A stretch of 64,000 bases of DNA, from the NCBI RefSeq assembly GCF_009363275.1, contig NZ_CP045324.1, positions 62,001-126,000 on the forward strand, written 5' to 3'. This stretch comes from Marinobacter sp. THAF197a (lineage in GTDB: Bacteria; Pseudomonadota; Gammaproteobacteria; Pseudomonadales; Oleiphilaceae). Shown in pieces: positions 43,805-51,771 of the stretch. Both the position numbers and the translations under genes were made by a program. The notes under the pieces are model-generated. The model ran no database searches. It saw nothing but the letters and a program-made list of their open reading frames with translations, and had not been told where the DNA came from. Numbering within the stretch: position 1 is the stretch's first letter; each line of letters starts with the position of its first letter.

Positions 43805-43826
43805 CGGCCGGAGCCTGCTCCGGCCG
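43805..43826. repeat. GC-rich hairpin after icd
   Basis: CGGCCGGAGC and GCTCCGGCCG pair perfectly over ten bases around a CT loop, 15 bases after the icd stop. No T-run follows, so it probably acts with the terminator at 43835. Confidence 0.65.
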
Positions 43827-43834
43827 TGATCGAC

Positions 43835-43869
43835 AAAAACCGGGCTGCCCATGGTTGCCCGGTTTTTTT
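43835..43869. terminator. Bidirectional rho-independent terminator between icd and ybaK
   Basis: AAAAACCGGGC (43835-43845) pairs with GCCCGGTTTTT (43857-43867) and extends to seven T residues on the plus strand, with a matching A-run on the other side. It serves both the rightward icd transcript and the leftward ybaK transcript. Confidence 0.85.
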
Positions 43870-43885
43870 GTGCTTGCTACCAGGG

Positions 43886-44356
43886 TCAGTCCTGCTGCAG
43901 CGGCACTAACAGGCCATTGGTCAGGCGTGCCAGATCGTCTGGCGCCAGCTCAATCTCGAGGCCACGTTTGCCAGCGCTGACGAACACCGTCGGGAAGTGA
44001 TGGGCGGTGCTGTCGATAAACGTTCGTAGCCGTTTTTTCTGGCCCAGAGGGCTGACACCACCCAGAACATAACCGGTGGTTTTCTGGACCAGCTGTTTGT
44101 CCGCCATGGCGGCTTTCTTTGCCCCGGCTGCCCTAGCGATCTGCTTGAGGCCCAGCATGGCGGTGACCGGCACAATGCCGACCGCCAGTTCCTTGTCATC
44201 CAGGCTCACCACAAGCGTCTTGAATACGCGCTCCGGCGCCACGCCCATTTTCGCCGCGGCTTCACCACCGTAACTCTCGGCCGCCGGGTCGTGGTCGTAC
44301 TCATGGATGGTGTAGTTCACTTTGGCCTTCTTGGCCGCAAGAATTCCAGGGGTCAT
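43886..44356 (-). CDS. ybaK: Cys-tRNA(Pro)/Cys-tRNA(Cys) deacylase YbaK
   Basis: A 156-residue editing enzyme that hydrolyses Cys-tRNA(Pro). The family pattern is present throughout: KVNYTIHEYDHDPAAESYG, ERVFKTLVVSLDDKELAVGI with the catalytic-region Lys, KKAAMADKQLVQKTTGYVLG and SPLGQKKRLRTFID. The length is typical. It is cytoplasmic and stands alone: convergent with icd and followed upstream by the PLP enzyme gene on the same strand, with a 57-base gap. Confidence 0.95.
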   Translation of the reverse strand: MTPGILAAKKAKVNYTIHEYDHDPAAESYGGEAAAKMGVAPERVFKTLVVSLDDKELAVGIVPVTAMLGLKQIARAAGAKKAAMADKQLVQKTTGYVLGGVSPLGQKKRLRTFIDSTAHHFPTVFVSAGKRGLEIELAPDDLARLTNGLLVPLQQD

Positions 44357-44413
44357 GCCGGGTCCCGTAATGATCGATGGTCGGCGGAATTAAAGCATGC
44401 ACTGCCGGCGACG

Positions 44414-45718
44414 TCATCCCTCTGGCACCACCGGCCAGTAACTGGAAATCTGCCCCAGTCTGGCATCGAAAACGGCGAGATCGCCGAACTGCAAAAACAC
44501 AGACTCGCTCTGATGCGGCCTCAGGAATACCCAGTCGTCTTCCTGCAGTGGCACCCCGGCGGCCAGGTTAAGCATCTCCTGATTACTGGAGCGTCCGAAC
44601 ACCGGGTTGGTTGTCAGCCCCGCCGGTGACACTGGCCGAGCCTTCCAGTTGCCCCCGTAAATGAAGACCGCCCTGGCCCGGTTGGGGTTCCAGAATCGCT
44701 GCAGTCGGCCAAGGCCCGGTGTGCCGGGAATCCGGTTGGCTTCCTGCAGTTTCAGCACCGGCGTGGCAATGAATGCCGCAGGCTGGTGGCCCGCCAGGGT
44801 GGCCAGGTCGAAATCCGTGGGCATCACCAGGCCGGAGCCGGCCGCCAGTTCGTTGGCGGAAACACTGTTGGCCCGGCCCCGATATAACTGGTACGTGGTG
44901 GAGCCTCCGGTGTTGAAGGTAAGCCCTGCCAGGTCACGCCCCAGGGTGTTCCGGGCCAGTGAAACATACCGGTTGTAACGGGCCATGGCCTTTTGCCACA
45001 ACCAGTCCGTTGGCCCCGGTGCTTTCACGATATGGGGTTCATAACCCATAAAACCGCTGAAGCTCAGCCAGCGGGATTGCTCTATGTCCAACAGCGCCCG
45101 GGATAGCAGCTGATCATCGTTGAAACCACCCCGGTGCAGGCCGATATCCAGTTCCAGGTTCACCCGCATAGGCTCGTTCCGTTGCCGGGCCAGTTGCTCG
45201 TATTGCGCCAACCGGCGTGGAGAGTCGATCAGCCATTGCAGTTGCTGTCGGGGCTGGAAGTCGTTCTGGTCAGCCTGGTGCCGATCATAGAAACGGGCAG
45301 CCGCCGCGACCGGTAACGGTTTGCCCAGCAGAATGTCGGCGTCAGGGATGGATCTGGCAATCTGGTTGAGGAAAGGCTGGTGAAACAGCATCAGCCGCCG
45401 GGTGCCGGTCTTGGCCATTACATGCTCCAGCAAGGGCACCGAAGGCAGGGATTTCACCACAATCCGGTAGTCGAAGTCGTCGCCAAGGTGTTGTAGCAAC
45501 AGCTGAATGTTGTGGTCCAGGCGTTGCTGGTCAATCATCAGGGTGGGTGTGGCCAGCCCGCTGGCATCCAGCGCCCGGGACAGGGCGCGGAAGTAGTCTG
45601 AGTGGCCATCACAAATAGCTGGGGGCCGGAGCCATGCGGCTGTACCCAGGCCGCCGGCCGCCACCCCGGCCAGAATGAGTTTGCGCCTTTGCTGACGGAA
45701 CGCGTCGCTGTGAGCCAT
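44414..45718 (-). CDS. Exported PLP enzyme of the D-threonine aldolase/alanine racemase fold
   Basis: A 434-residue protein with a probable Tat signal: the twin-arginine segment RQQRRKLILAG precedes a hydrophobic stretch ending near residue 30. The PLP barrel has the candidate cofactor Lys in YRIVVKSLPSVPLLEHV, LELDIGLHRGGF, LTFNTGGSTTYQL and the C-terminal RPHQSESVFLQFGDL. This points to the DSD1/amino-acid deaminase-aldolase group; the reaction is not determined. It starts six bases after the oxidase gene stop, so the two are surely coupled. Export together with a flavin oxidase and a cytochrome c is the unusual part. Confidence 0.8.
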   Translation of the reverse strand: MAHSDAFRQQRRKLILAGVAAGGLGTAAWLRPPAICDGHSDYFRALSRALDASGLATPTLMIDQQRLDHNIQLLLQHLGDDFDYRIVVKSLPSVPLLEHVMAKTGTRRLMLFHQPFLNQIARSIPDADILLGKPLPVAAAARFYDRHQADQNDFQPRQQLQWLIDSPRRLAQYEQLARQRNEPMRVNLELDIGLHRGGFNDDQLLSRALLDIEQSRWLSFSGFMGYEPHIVKAPGPTDWLWQKAMARYNRYVSLARNTLGRDLAGLTFNTGGSTTYQLYRGRANSVSANELAAGSGLVMPTDFDLATLAGHQPAAFIATPVLKLQEANRIPGTPGLGRLQRFWNPNRARAVFIYGGNWKARPVSPAGLTTNPVFGRSSNQEMLNLAAGVPLQEDDWVFLRPHQSESVFLQFGDLAVFDARLGQISSYWPVVPEG

Positions 45719-45724
45719 GGTGGG

Positions 45725-47143
45725 TTATCCGTGGGAGATGTTGTCGTTAAAAAGGCCGGCCAGGTAAGGGTTCAGGAAACGGCCGTTCGGGTCGAGACTT
45801 TCCCTTACGTCACAGAACGCCTGCCATTTCGGGTACAGCGTCCGGAATTCAGCGGCGCTAAGCGTGTTCAGCTTGCCCCAGTGAGGCCTGCCACCATACC
45901 GGCGGAATATCGGCTCCACTGCGGCAAAGAGCGGCTGGTAGTCGTCCTCGAAAAACCGGTGGACGGCGATGGATACCGAATCCCGCCGATAGAATGGGCT
46001 GAGCCAGGCATCATCGGCTTGCACAAAGCGTACCTCGAAGGGAAAGAACACCTCCGGAAAACGGTTTTCAACCAGATCCACCACCTCCCGGAAGGCCTTT
46101 TGCCAGTTTTCTCTGGGCAGGTGGTACTCCATCTCATTGAAGCGCACATTGCGGTCACTGGTGTAGTTCTGCCAGGACGGCGCCACCTTCTGCTCCCGGG
46201 CCAGGGTGCGCATGTAACCCCCGAGAATCAATCGCCGCAGCCTGGGGGACCAGGCCAGGTAGTCGCGGGCTTTCTGCAAATCCCGCGCGCCGTCGTTCTG
46301 GTCCAGTGCCGGGGTTGCCGAGAGGGGTTCGTCCGTAAGGTCGTGGGTGCTGGTGAACCCCATACCGGAGAACGGGATGTAATAAAACTCATGGTTGCGA
46401 TGCCGGTCCGCGAGGGTATCCGCCGTTGCCAGAATGTCTTCCAGGGCCAGCCATTCGGTGGTTTTCCGGAGCCGGTACGGGCGGGTATTCTGCAGGGTAA
46501 CGTCAGTCACAATGCCCAGGCAGCCCAGCCCCACCCGCGCCGCCTGGAACAGGTCCGGATGCCGGTCCTGGCTGCACTCGATCATCTCGCCATTGGCGGT
46601 GACCAGTGTCAGCGCCGTCACGTAGCCAGACAAGCACATCAGCTTGCTACCAGTGCCATGGGTTGCAGTGGCCAGAAGCCCCGCCAGGGATTGCTGGTCT
46701 ATATCGGGCATGTTGAACAGGGCCTGGTCAATCGCATCCAGAGGTTGGCCCAGTTGCCCGAGCAGGGTGCCGGCGGCCACCTTGGCCTGGCACCGGCTGT
46801 CATCATGCTCCAGAACGCCGCTCAGGCGAGCCATGGACACCAGAATGCCGTCGGTGGGTATCAGGGCGGAGAACGAATGGCCAGACCCAACCGGGCGAAC
46901 GGGCAGGTGTCGATGGCCTGGAGCGGCAAGGAGTTCCTGCAGCTCGGCGACGCTCCGGGGGGCAACACGCATGGCAGGAACCGACTGCTGGGAGCCAGAC
47001 CAGTTGCGCCAGGGCAAAGGGGACTTGTTGCCCCCGGCGTTGCTTTGTGCCTGTGCCGGCGCCTGCTGTGTTGCCTCCAGCGACAGGGAATGCCCGGCGA
47101 TGGCGGTACTGACCAGCAATTGCAGAAAATGCCGTCGTTCCAT
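45725..47143 (-). CDS. Exported FAD-dependent oxidase, D-arabinono-1,4-lactone oxidase family
   Basis: A 472-residue VAO-type flavoprotein. Its start MERRHFLQLL fits a Tat signal. The FAD domain contains PVGSGHSFSAL, whose HS motif is the usual site of covalent flavin attachment, and LATATHGTGSKLMCLSGYV. The C-terminal substrate domain has RPHWGKLN, the HWxK motif of aldonolactone/alditol oxidases, and ends in DPNGRFLNPYL. The substrate is probably a sugar lactone or polyol, but could differ. AGGTAGG precedes ATG 47143. The gene lies between a cytochrome c lipoprotein gene (12-base gap) and a PLP enzyme gene (6-base gap). Confidence 0.86.
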   Translation of the reverse strand: MERRHFLQLLVSTAIAGHSLSLEATQQAPAQAQSNAGGNKSPLPWRNWSGSQQSVPAMRVAPRSVAELQELLAAPGHRHLPVRPVGSGHSFSALIPTDGILVSMARLSGVLEHDDSRCQAKVAAGTLLGQLGQPLDAIDQALFNMPDIDQQSLAGLLATATHGTGSKLMCLSGYVTALTLVTANGEMIECSQDRHPDLFQAARVGLGCLGIVTDVTLQNTRPYRLRKTTEWLALEDILATADTLADRHRNHEFYYIPFSGMGFTSTHDLTDEPLSATPALDQNDGARDLQKARDYLAWSPRLRRLILGGYMRTLAREQKVAPSWQNYTSDRNVRFNEMEYHLPRENWQKAFREVVDLVENRFPEVFFPFEVRFVQADDAWLSPFYRRDSVSIAVHRFFEDDYQPLFAAVEPIFRRYGGRPHWGKLNTLSAAEFRTLYPKWQAFCDVRESLDPNGRFLNPYLAGLFNDNISHG

Positions 47144-47155
47144 ATGACACCTACC

Positions 47156-47539
47156 TCAGGTTTCTGCCGGCCGCGCCATGAATTCGATGAGCGCCTGAAA
47201 TTCTGCGGTGTCGCAGTCCATGCACAAGCCGTAGGGCGGCATACCACCCATGCCCGCCACCACGTTGTCCACCAGCCGGTGCATGCCTTTCTCCAGGCGG
47301 CTGTTCCAGGCTTCGCCGTCACCGGTCAGGGGGGCATCCGAAGTGCCCCGGCTGTGACAGGCCATGCAGGAGCGCTGATAGATACCGGAAAGTTCAGGGT
47401 CTTGAGGACGGGCCGTTTCGGCATAGTCCCGGATGGCCTGTTCAGAGGGGCCGGAGGGTGAACAACCGGCAATGATCAAGGCAAGGCTGGTAATGACCAG
47501 CAGCCTGGTGTGAATAGGGTGAAGAGGGTGTTGAATCAT
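47156..47539 (-). CDS. Cytochrome c lipoprotein
   Basis: A 127-residue class I cytochrome c. An N-terminal signal peptide ends in the lipobox LALIIAGC (Cys26), so it is probably anchored to a membrane. The heme motif is CMACH, and the distal Met is probably in GMGGMPPYGLCMDC; a second Cys pair CMDC lies near the C-terminus. It is the first gene of the leftward operon with the flavin oxidase and is thus a plausible electron acceptor for it. The ribosome site is weak. An inverted repeat lies 12 bases upstream. Confidence 0.88.
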   Translation of the reverse strand: MIQHPLHPIHTRLLVITSLALIIAGCSPSGPSEQAIRDYAETARPQDPELSGIYQRSCMACHSRGTSDAPLTGDGEAWNSRLEKGMHRLVDNVVAGMGGMPPYGLCMDCDTAEFQALIEFMARPAET

Positions 47540-47550
47540 TGTTTTTGCCC

Positions 47551-47580
47551 AAAACGAAACTATGTGTCACGTTTAGTTTT
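47551..47580. promoter_or_regulatory. Operator-like inverted repeat before the cytochrome c/flavin oxidase operon
   Basis: AAAACGAAAC (47551-47560) and GTTTAGTTTT (47571-47580) form ten-base arms with one mismatch, separated by ten bases, centred one helical turn apart. The position, 12 bases before the cytochrome start codon, suits a repressor. No matching regulator gene is adjacent. Confidence 0.45.
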
Positions 47581-47637
47581 GTGGAAATGCCTGGAAAATG
47601 CAACCTTGCCTCGACTGAACGTGTGAAACTGTCTACT

Positions 47638-47651
47638 TTTCCTATAGGAAA
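47638..47651. promoter_or_regulatory. Perfect 14-base palindrome before the diguanylate cyclase gene
   Basis: TTTCCTATAGGAAA, 24 bases before the start codon at 47675, contains a CTATAG core that could also be part of a -10 box. It may be an operator; the evidence is symmetry only. Confidence 0.35.
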
Positions 47652-47674
47652 GCCCCCAAGGCAAAAGGAAGAAT

Positions 47675-48895
47675 ATGCAGCCTGAACAACCAGAGCGAGG
47701 GAAAGAAACCGGCTGGAGTAGCAGTCAAAGCCCTTTGCGCCGAGCCCTGTCGGCCACCCTTGTGTACCTGGTGGCAGGTATCATCTGGATTACGTTTTCC
47801 GACCGGATGGTGGAGATCTGGTTTGCGGATCCCCGGTCCCTGTCAGCCATGCAAACCTGGAAAGGGTTTCTGTTTGTCGTGGTCACCGCGCTGGTGTTAT
47901 TCACGGTTATGCTGCGCTTGCTCAGCAAGGATCGTTTGTTGCTGTCGCTCCAGCTGGACCAGCGGCGGGCGCTGCGCCAGAGGGAGCAGCAACTGCGGGT
48001 ATTGATGGATAACCTCCCGGGCATGGCCTATCGTTGCCGGAACGACGACAGCTGGACCATGCTGTTCGTGTCTGGCGGGTGTGAGCCGCTGACCGGTTAT
48101 CTGCCCGACGACCTGATCAACAACAAGCTCGTCAGCTATGCCAGCCTGATGGACCCGGATGCAATCGAACAGGTGTCTGAAGAGGTCGCCATTGCGGTGC
48201 GCAAAGGCCGGTCTTTTTCCCTGGAGTACGCCATTACCCGCAAAGACGGCCGTAAGGTGTGGGTCTGGGAGCGTGGCTGCGGTGTCGAGCACGACGACGG
48301 CAGTGTTTTCCTGGAGGGGATAGTGCTGGATATCTCCGACCGCAAACAGCTGGAAACCGAACTGGAGGAGATGGCCACCCGGGATCCTCTGACCGGCCTG
48401 CTCAATCGGCGGGAGTTCTCCAGGGTGCTGGAGGAGGAGTTGGAGCGCGCCCGCCGCTATGAACGCCCGATGGCGCTGTTGTGGATTGATTTTGATCACT
48501 TCAAGGACATCAATGACAGCTGGGGCCACGCCGCCGGTGATACCGTGCTCTGTGCGGTGAGTGAGATCCTCACCGACCGGGTAAGAAGTGTCGATTCGGT
48601 CGGCCGGTTTGGTGGCGAGGAATTTGTGATTGTGCTGCCCGAAATGGATGTGGAGGGTGCCCGGGATACCGCCGAGCGTTTGCGCCAGCGGGTCGGTAAC
48701 GCGCCTATACCGCTGGAGTCTGGCCACTCGGTGCCATTAACCATCAGCGTGGGTGTTGCGGTTTATCCCGTTCATGGTCACACAGTGGACACACTTTGCA
48801 GTGCAGCGGACAAGGCGATGTATCAGGCCAAAATGCAGGGTCGCAACTGTGTGGCCATGGCGCAGCCGATCGAGCCGGTTCATAATGAAACCTGA
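47675..48895 (+). CDS. Membrane diguanylate cyclase with PAS and GGDEF domains
   Basis: A 406-residue protein that should make cyclic di-GMP. Two hydrophobic helices near the N-terminus (ATLVYLVAGIIWITFSDRMV, and GFLFVVVTALVLFTVMLRLL) flank a short external loop. A PAS domain follows (about residues 105-230, with DNLPGMAYRCRNDDSWTML and the PAC end GIVLDISDRKQLETEL). Then comes a GGDEF domain with the active motif GGEEF. An RxxD inhibitory site (RSVD) lies five residues before the motif. AAGGAAG precedes the ATG. It is divergent from the cytochrome operon. Confidence 0.93.
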   Translation: MQPEQPERGKETGWSSSQSPLRRALSATLVYLVAGIIWITFSDRMVEIWFADPRSLSAMQTWKGFLFVVVTALVLFTVMLRLLSKDRLLLSLQLDQRRALRQREQQLRVLMDNLPGMAYRCRNDDSWTMLFVSGGCEPLTGYLPDDLINNKLVSYASLMDPDAIEQVSEEVAIAVRKGRSFSLEYAITRKDGRKVWVWERGCGVEHDDGSVFLEGIVLDISDRKQLETELEEMATRDPLTGLLNRREFSRVLEEELERARRYERPMALLWIDFDHFKDINDSWGHAAGDTVLCAVSEILTDRVRSVDSVGRFGGEEFVIVLPEMDVEGARDTAERLRQRVGNAPIPLESGHSVPLTISVGVAVYPVHGHTVDTLCSAADKAMYQAKMQGRNCVAMAQPIEPVHNET

Positions 48896-48969
48896 TAAAG
48901 GCTGAAATTTCGGCCCCAGCAAGTGTCCCGGGAGGGGCCAGTTCTCAATAACGATAAAAGGCGTCCGTT

Positions 48970-50256
48970 ATGCATTCACTCGCCCGCCGTGCCCTGCACA
49001 CCTGCGAAATTCCGGAAGACCTGACCTCGGTCACTTTCCGCAATCGTGACACCGAACACCCGGATCGGGTTGGTTTACCGCAGGACGCAGTGGAATCAGT
49101 ATGGCGCAGTGTGGAGGGCTTGTACCGGACCGGTGTGCACCCGGGAATCCAGCTGTCGCTTCGTTACCGGGGCGAGCAGGTGCTGCATGGCGCCATGGGC
49201 CATACCCAGGGTAACGGCCCCCATGATCCCGCCGCTCTGCCCAGGCTGCCGATGACTACGGAAACTCCGATCTGCTATTTCTCCGCCTCCAAGGCGGTGA
49301 CGGCGCTGTTGATGCACATGCTCGCAGAGCAGGGCCTGGTTAACCTGATGGACCCGGTTTCCTACTATTGCCCAGAGTTTGCCAAGAACGGAAAGCGCAC
49401 CATCACCGTGCACCAGATCCTCTCGCACCGGGGCGGTATTCCGGCGATTCCCCGTGAGACCCCCATAGACGTGCTCTGGGAGCGTGACGAAATCTGGCGC
49501 CTGCTGTGCGCTGCCAAACCGGTCGAGGTGGACGGCGCGAAGGTGGCTTACCATGCCATTACCGGTGGTTTTGTGTTGCAGCGGGTGTTGGAGAAGGTTA
49601 CTGGCGATACCATCGAAAATTACCTGGACCGGTATCTGCGCAAACCCATGGGTATGAAGTGGTTCACTTACGGAATCGCTCCGGAGAAGCTGCACGAACT
49701 GGCTACCAATTATGCAACCGGCCCGACCCCGATGTTTCCGCTGTCGTGGATCGTCAGCCGGGCCCTGGGCGGCGACATTCGCACGGTGGAGAAAGTCACC
49801 AACGACCCGCGCTTTCAGGAGGCAGTTATACCCGCCGGTAATCTCTGTGGCACCGCGGAGGAAATGGGCCGGTTCTTCCAGATGATGCTCAATGGCGGGG
49901 TCTGGAATGGTCAGCGAATTTGCAGTGAATTAACCGTCCGCCGTGCCATCCATCAGTTCGGTTCATTGCAGATAGACCGCACCATGATGATCCCCATGCG
50001 CTTCAGCGCTGGCATGATGCTGGGCGGTAACCCGGTAGGACTCTGGGGGCAGCAGAGCCGTTATGCCTTTGGCCATGTAGGTCTGATCAACAAGTTGTGT
50101 TGGGCGGACCCGGCCCGGGATATTTCCGTGAGCCTGCTCAACACCGGGTTTCCGATAGTGGGTCATCACTTACCGGCCCTGGCCAGATTTGTCTATACTG
50201 TGTGCAGGCAGTTCCCGGTGTTGCCGGAAAACAAGCGAAGGCTGGTGGCTGCCTGA
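48970..50256 (+). CDS. Serine hydrolase of the beta-lactamase/EstB esterase family
   Basis: A 428-residue protein with the SxxK nucleophile motif in YFSASKAVTALL (near residue 105), the Tyr motif as VAYHAITGGFVL, and a C-terminal HVG in FGHVGLINKL that replaces the KTG of true lactamases. This set points to an EstB-type esterase or lipase rather than an antibiotic hydrolase. No clear signal peptide is present, so it is probably cytoplasmic. AAAGG precedes the ATG. The gene appears to have its own transcript after the diguanylate cyclase, 74 bases away. Confidence 0.85.
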   Translation: MHSLARRALHTCEIPEDLTSVTFRNRDTEHPDRVGLPQDAVESVWRSVEGLYRTGVHPGIQLSLRYRGEQVLHGAMGHTQGNGPHDPAALPRLPMTTETPICYFSASKAVTALLMHMLAEQGLVNLMDPVSYYCPEFAKNGKRTITVHQILSHRGGIPAIPRETPIDVLWERDEIWRLLCAAKPVEVDGAKVAYHAITGGFVLQRVLEKVTGDTIENYLDRYLRKPMGMKWFTYGIAPEKLHELATNYATGPTPMFPLSWIVSRALGGDIRTVEKVTNDPRFQEAVIPAGNLCGTAEEMGRFFQMMLNGGVWNGQRICSELTVRRAIHQFGSLQIDRTMMIPMRFSAGMMLGGNPVGLWGQQSRYAFGHVGLINKLCWADPARDISVSLLNTGFPIVGHHLPALARFVYTVCRQFPVLPENKRRLVAA

Positions 50257-50363
50257 GTCAGTAAAAGTGAAACCTTGTTCATTCTAATTGCACTTTGTCT
50301 GACAGTTCTGCAAAATCGGCATTCTGAAACGGATTATTCACCAGACTCAAAGGATGAGGCACC

Positions 50364-50591
50364 ATGGACAAACCGGAACTTCCCCCGCCTGAACTTCAGC
50401 GCGTCAAGCTGGACCAGCACGACAGCGTACGCAGCCATGTGCAACAGCAGGTCTGCGACGAGGTCCAGCGCCTTGAGCGCCGTATCGAAACCCTGCGCCT
50501 GACCAAAGCCCCCCATGCGGCCATCATGATCTCCACCTACGAGCGTATGATCAGCCGGAAGAAAGGCTTTCTGCAGAACTGGGATCTGTGA
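50364..50591 (+). CDS. Small coiled-coil hypothetical protein, 75 residues
   Basis: I do not recognise a named family. The chain is hydrophilic, with a Pro-rich start (MDKPELPPPELQRV) and a helix of charged heptads (QVCDEVQRLERRIETLRLTK) consistent with a coiled coil; the end is YERMISRKKGFLQNWDL. GGATGAGG precedes the ATG. It is convergent with the lipoprotein gene, two bases separating the stops. The 107 bases before it hold no recognisable promoter. Confidence 0.65.
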   Translation: MDKPELPPPELQRVKLDQHDSVRSHVQQQVCDEVQRLERRIETLRLTKAPHAAIMISTYERMISRKKGFLQNWDL

Positions 50592-50593
50592 GC

Positions 50594-51670
50594 CTATTTG
50601 CGGGTTGAGGCCGACGCCGCGCTCCAGTTGGCGATGGACAGATCTTCGCTCTGGTTGACGCAGTTTTTGGGATTCTGCTTCGTTGCGTCGTCCTCTTCTG
50701 CACTGTCGTCCGGTACGCGGGCAGGCTCGCCATCCGAGGTGTAGATATGCACGGTATCCATGGCGTAGTTGATCTCCACCCGCAGGCAGTCTGGCGTCGT
50801 GTTATCCGCACCGTACCGGCTCAGGTCTATGACCGTCTGCTCTGTATTCTTGATGAACAGCGTGTCGAGCTGAGCATCGGTTACAAACGTTTGGCGTAGC
50901 TCGACGCCCCCGTGATTCCGGCTGACGTAGTCGGCGGTGGCGTATTCTGGCTGGTTGTAGCCGCTGGCAACAAACTGCAAGGCGTCAAAGCGGGAACCGG
51001 CCAGCACACTCAGCAGCTCCGGCTGCTCTTCCCTGACATCATCGTTGACGCTCAGGGCCACATACTGAATGGTCCGATAGACCTTTTCGGTAAGCTCACT
51101 GCCTTCGGGGCCCTCGGGCAGATATCGCCAATCGAGGGTCTGGTAGTTCCATTCGTAGTCGTTCAGGGGCTGGAGACTGAAGGACGCTGCCTGGTCGGTA
51201 AACCGGATACGGGCGCCGGCACTGCGGGTGTTGTAGTTGCCGGCCTGGGACAGCGCGATACGATCCCGGATATAGCGCCGGCCTTCATCAAAGTTGGTAA
51301 TACCGCCCACGCTGATCACCTGGTTCATCAGGTCCAGCGGGTTACGCACCCGGGTATAGTCCTGGCCAGTGTCGTCTGGCTGTGCTCCGATAAAGATATC
51401 GATATGCCGCCGGATTTCTTCCACCGTAGCCAGATGGTCTTCGTTGTCGGCGTTATCGCCAGTGGGTTGTATGCCCTGGTAGAAATCGCTGAACCGGGTG
51501 AAGCTGAGGGTATCCGGTGCCTGCTCGGTGTTGGTCAGGTCAAAGGTTGAGAACACCAGGTCAACATTGGTTGCCGGGTTGAACGCGGAGGAACCGGTGC
51601 TTTCCATCCGACACCCCGACAGGGTAAGGACGGACAGGGAAACAGCAACAAAAAGGCAGGAATGTCTCAT
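50594..51670 (-). CDS. Hypothetical lipoprotein of 358 residues
   Basis: I do not recognise the family. A lipoprotein signal (MRHSCLFVAVSLSVLTLSGC, Cys20) precedes an acidic, beta-rich chain with many Asp, Asn, Thr and Tyr residues and a disordered, acidic tail (DDSAEEDDATKQNP). There are no obvious repeats. ATG 51670 is chosen because the lipobox follows at the right distance; 25 upstream in-frame codons are not signal-like. Divergent from the hybrid kinase gene; the 101 bases between should hold both promoters. Probably a surface or outer-membrane protein. Confidence 0.7.
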   Translation of the reverse strand: MRHSCLFVAVSLSVLTLSGCRMESTGSSAFNPATNVDLVFSTFDLTNTEQAPDTLSFTRFSDFYQGIQPTGDNADNEDHLATVEEIRRHIDIFIGAQPDDTGQDYTRVRNPLDLMNQVISVGGITNFDEGRRYIRDRIALSQAGNYNTRSAGARIRFTDQAASFSLQPLNDYEWNYQTLDWRYLPEGPEGSELTEKVYRTIQYVALSVNDDVREEQPELLSVLAGSRFDALQFVASGYNQPEYATADYVSRNHGGVELRQTFVTDAQLDTLFIKNTEQTVIDLSRYGADNTTPDCLRVEINYAMDTVHIYTSDGEPARVPDDSAEEDDATKQNPKNCVNQSEDLSIANWSAASASTRK

Positions 51671-51771
51671 TTCAGGTGGCCCCGGGGTGCGAAAAAACGG
51701 GTGAAAGGCTAAAGTGACTTGTGCTGACAATAAACGATAAAGCACGCAGCTACCCGCGCGGAGATCACATT

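Noticed and set aside
45602..47461. A 619-codon open frame on the plus strand
   Set aside because: It covers the flavin oxidase and cytochrome c genes on the other strand, both of which have clear cofactor motifs. The plus frame has none.
48970..50256. An antibiotic-resistance beta-lactamase
   Set aside because: The KTG box of class C lactamases is replaced by HVG, and no signal peptide is visible, as in EstB-type esterases.
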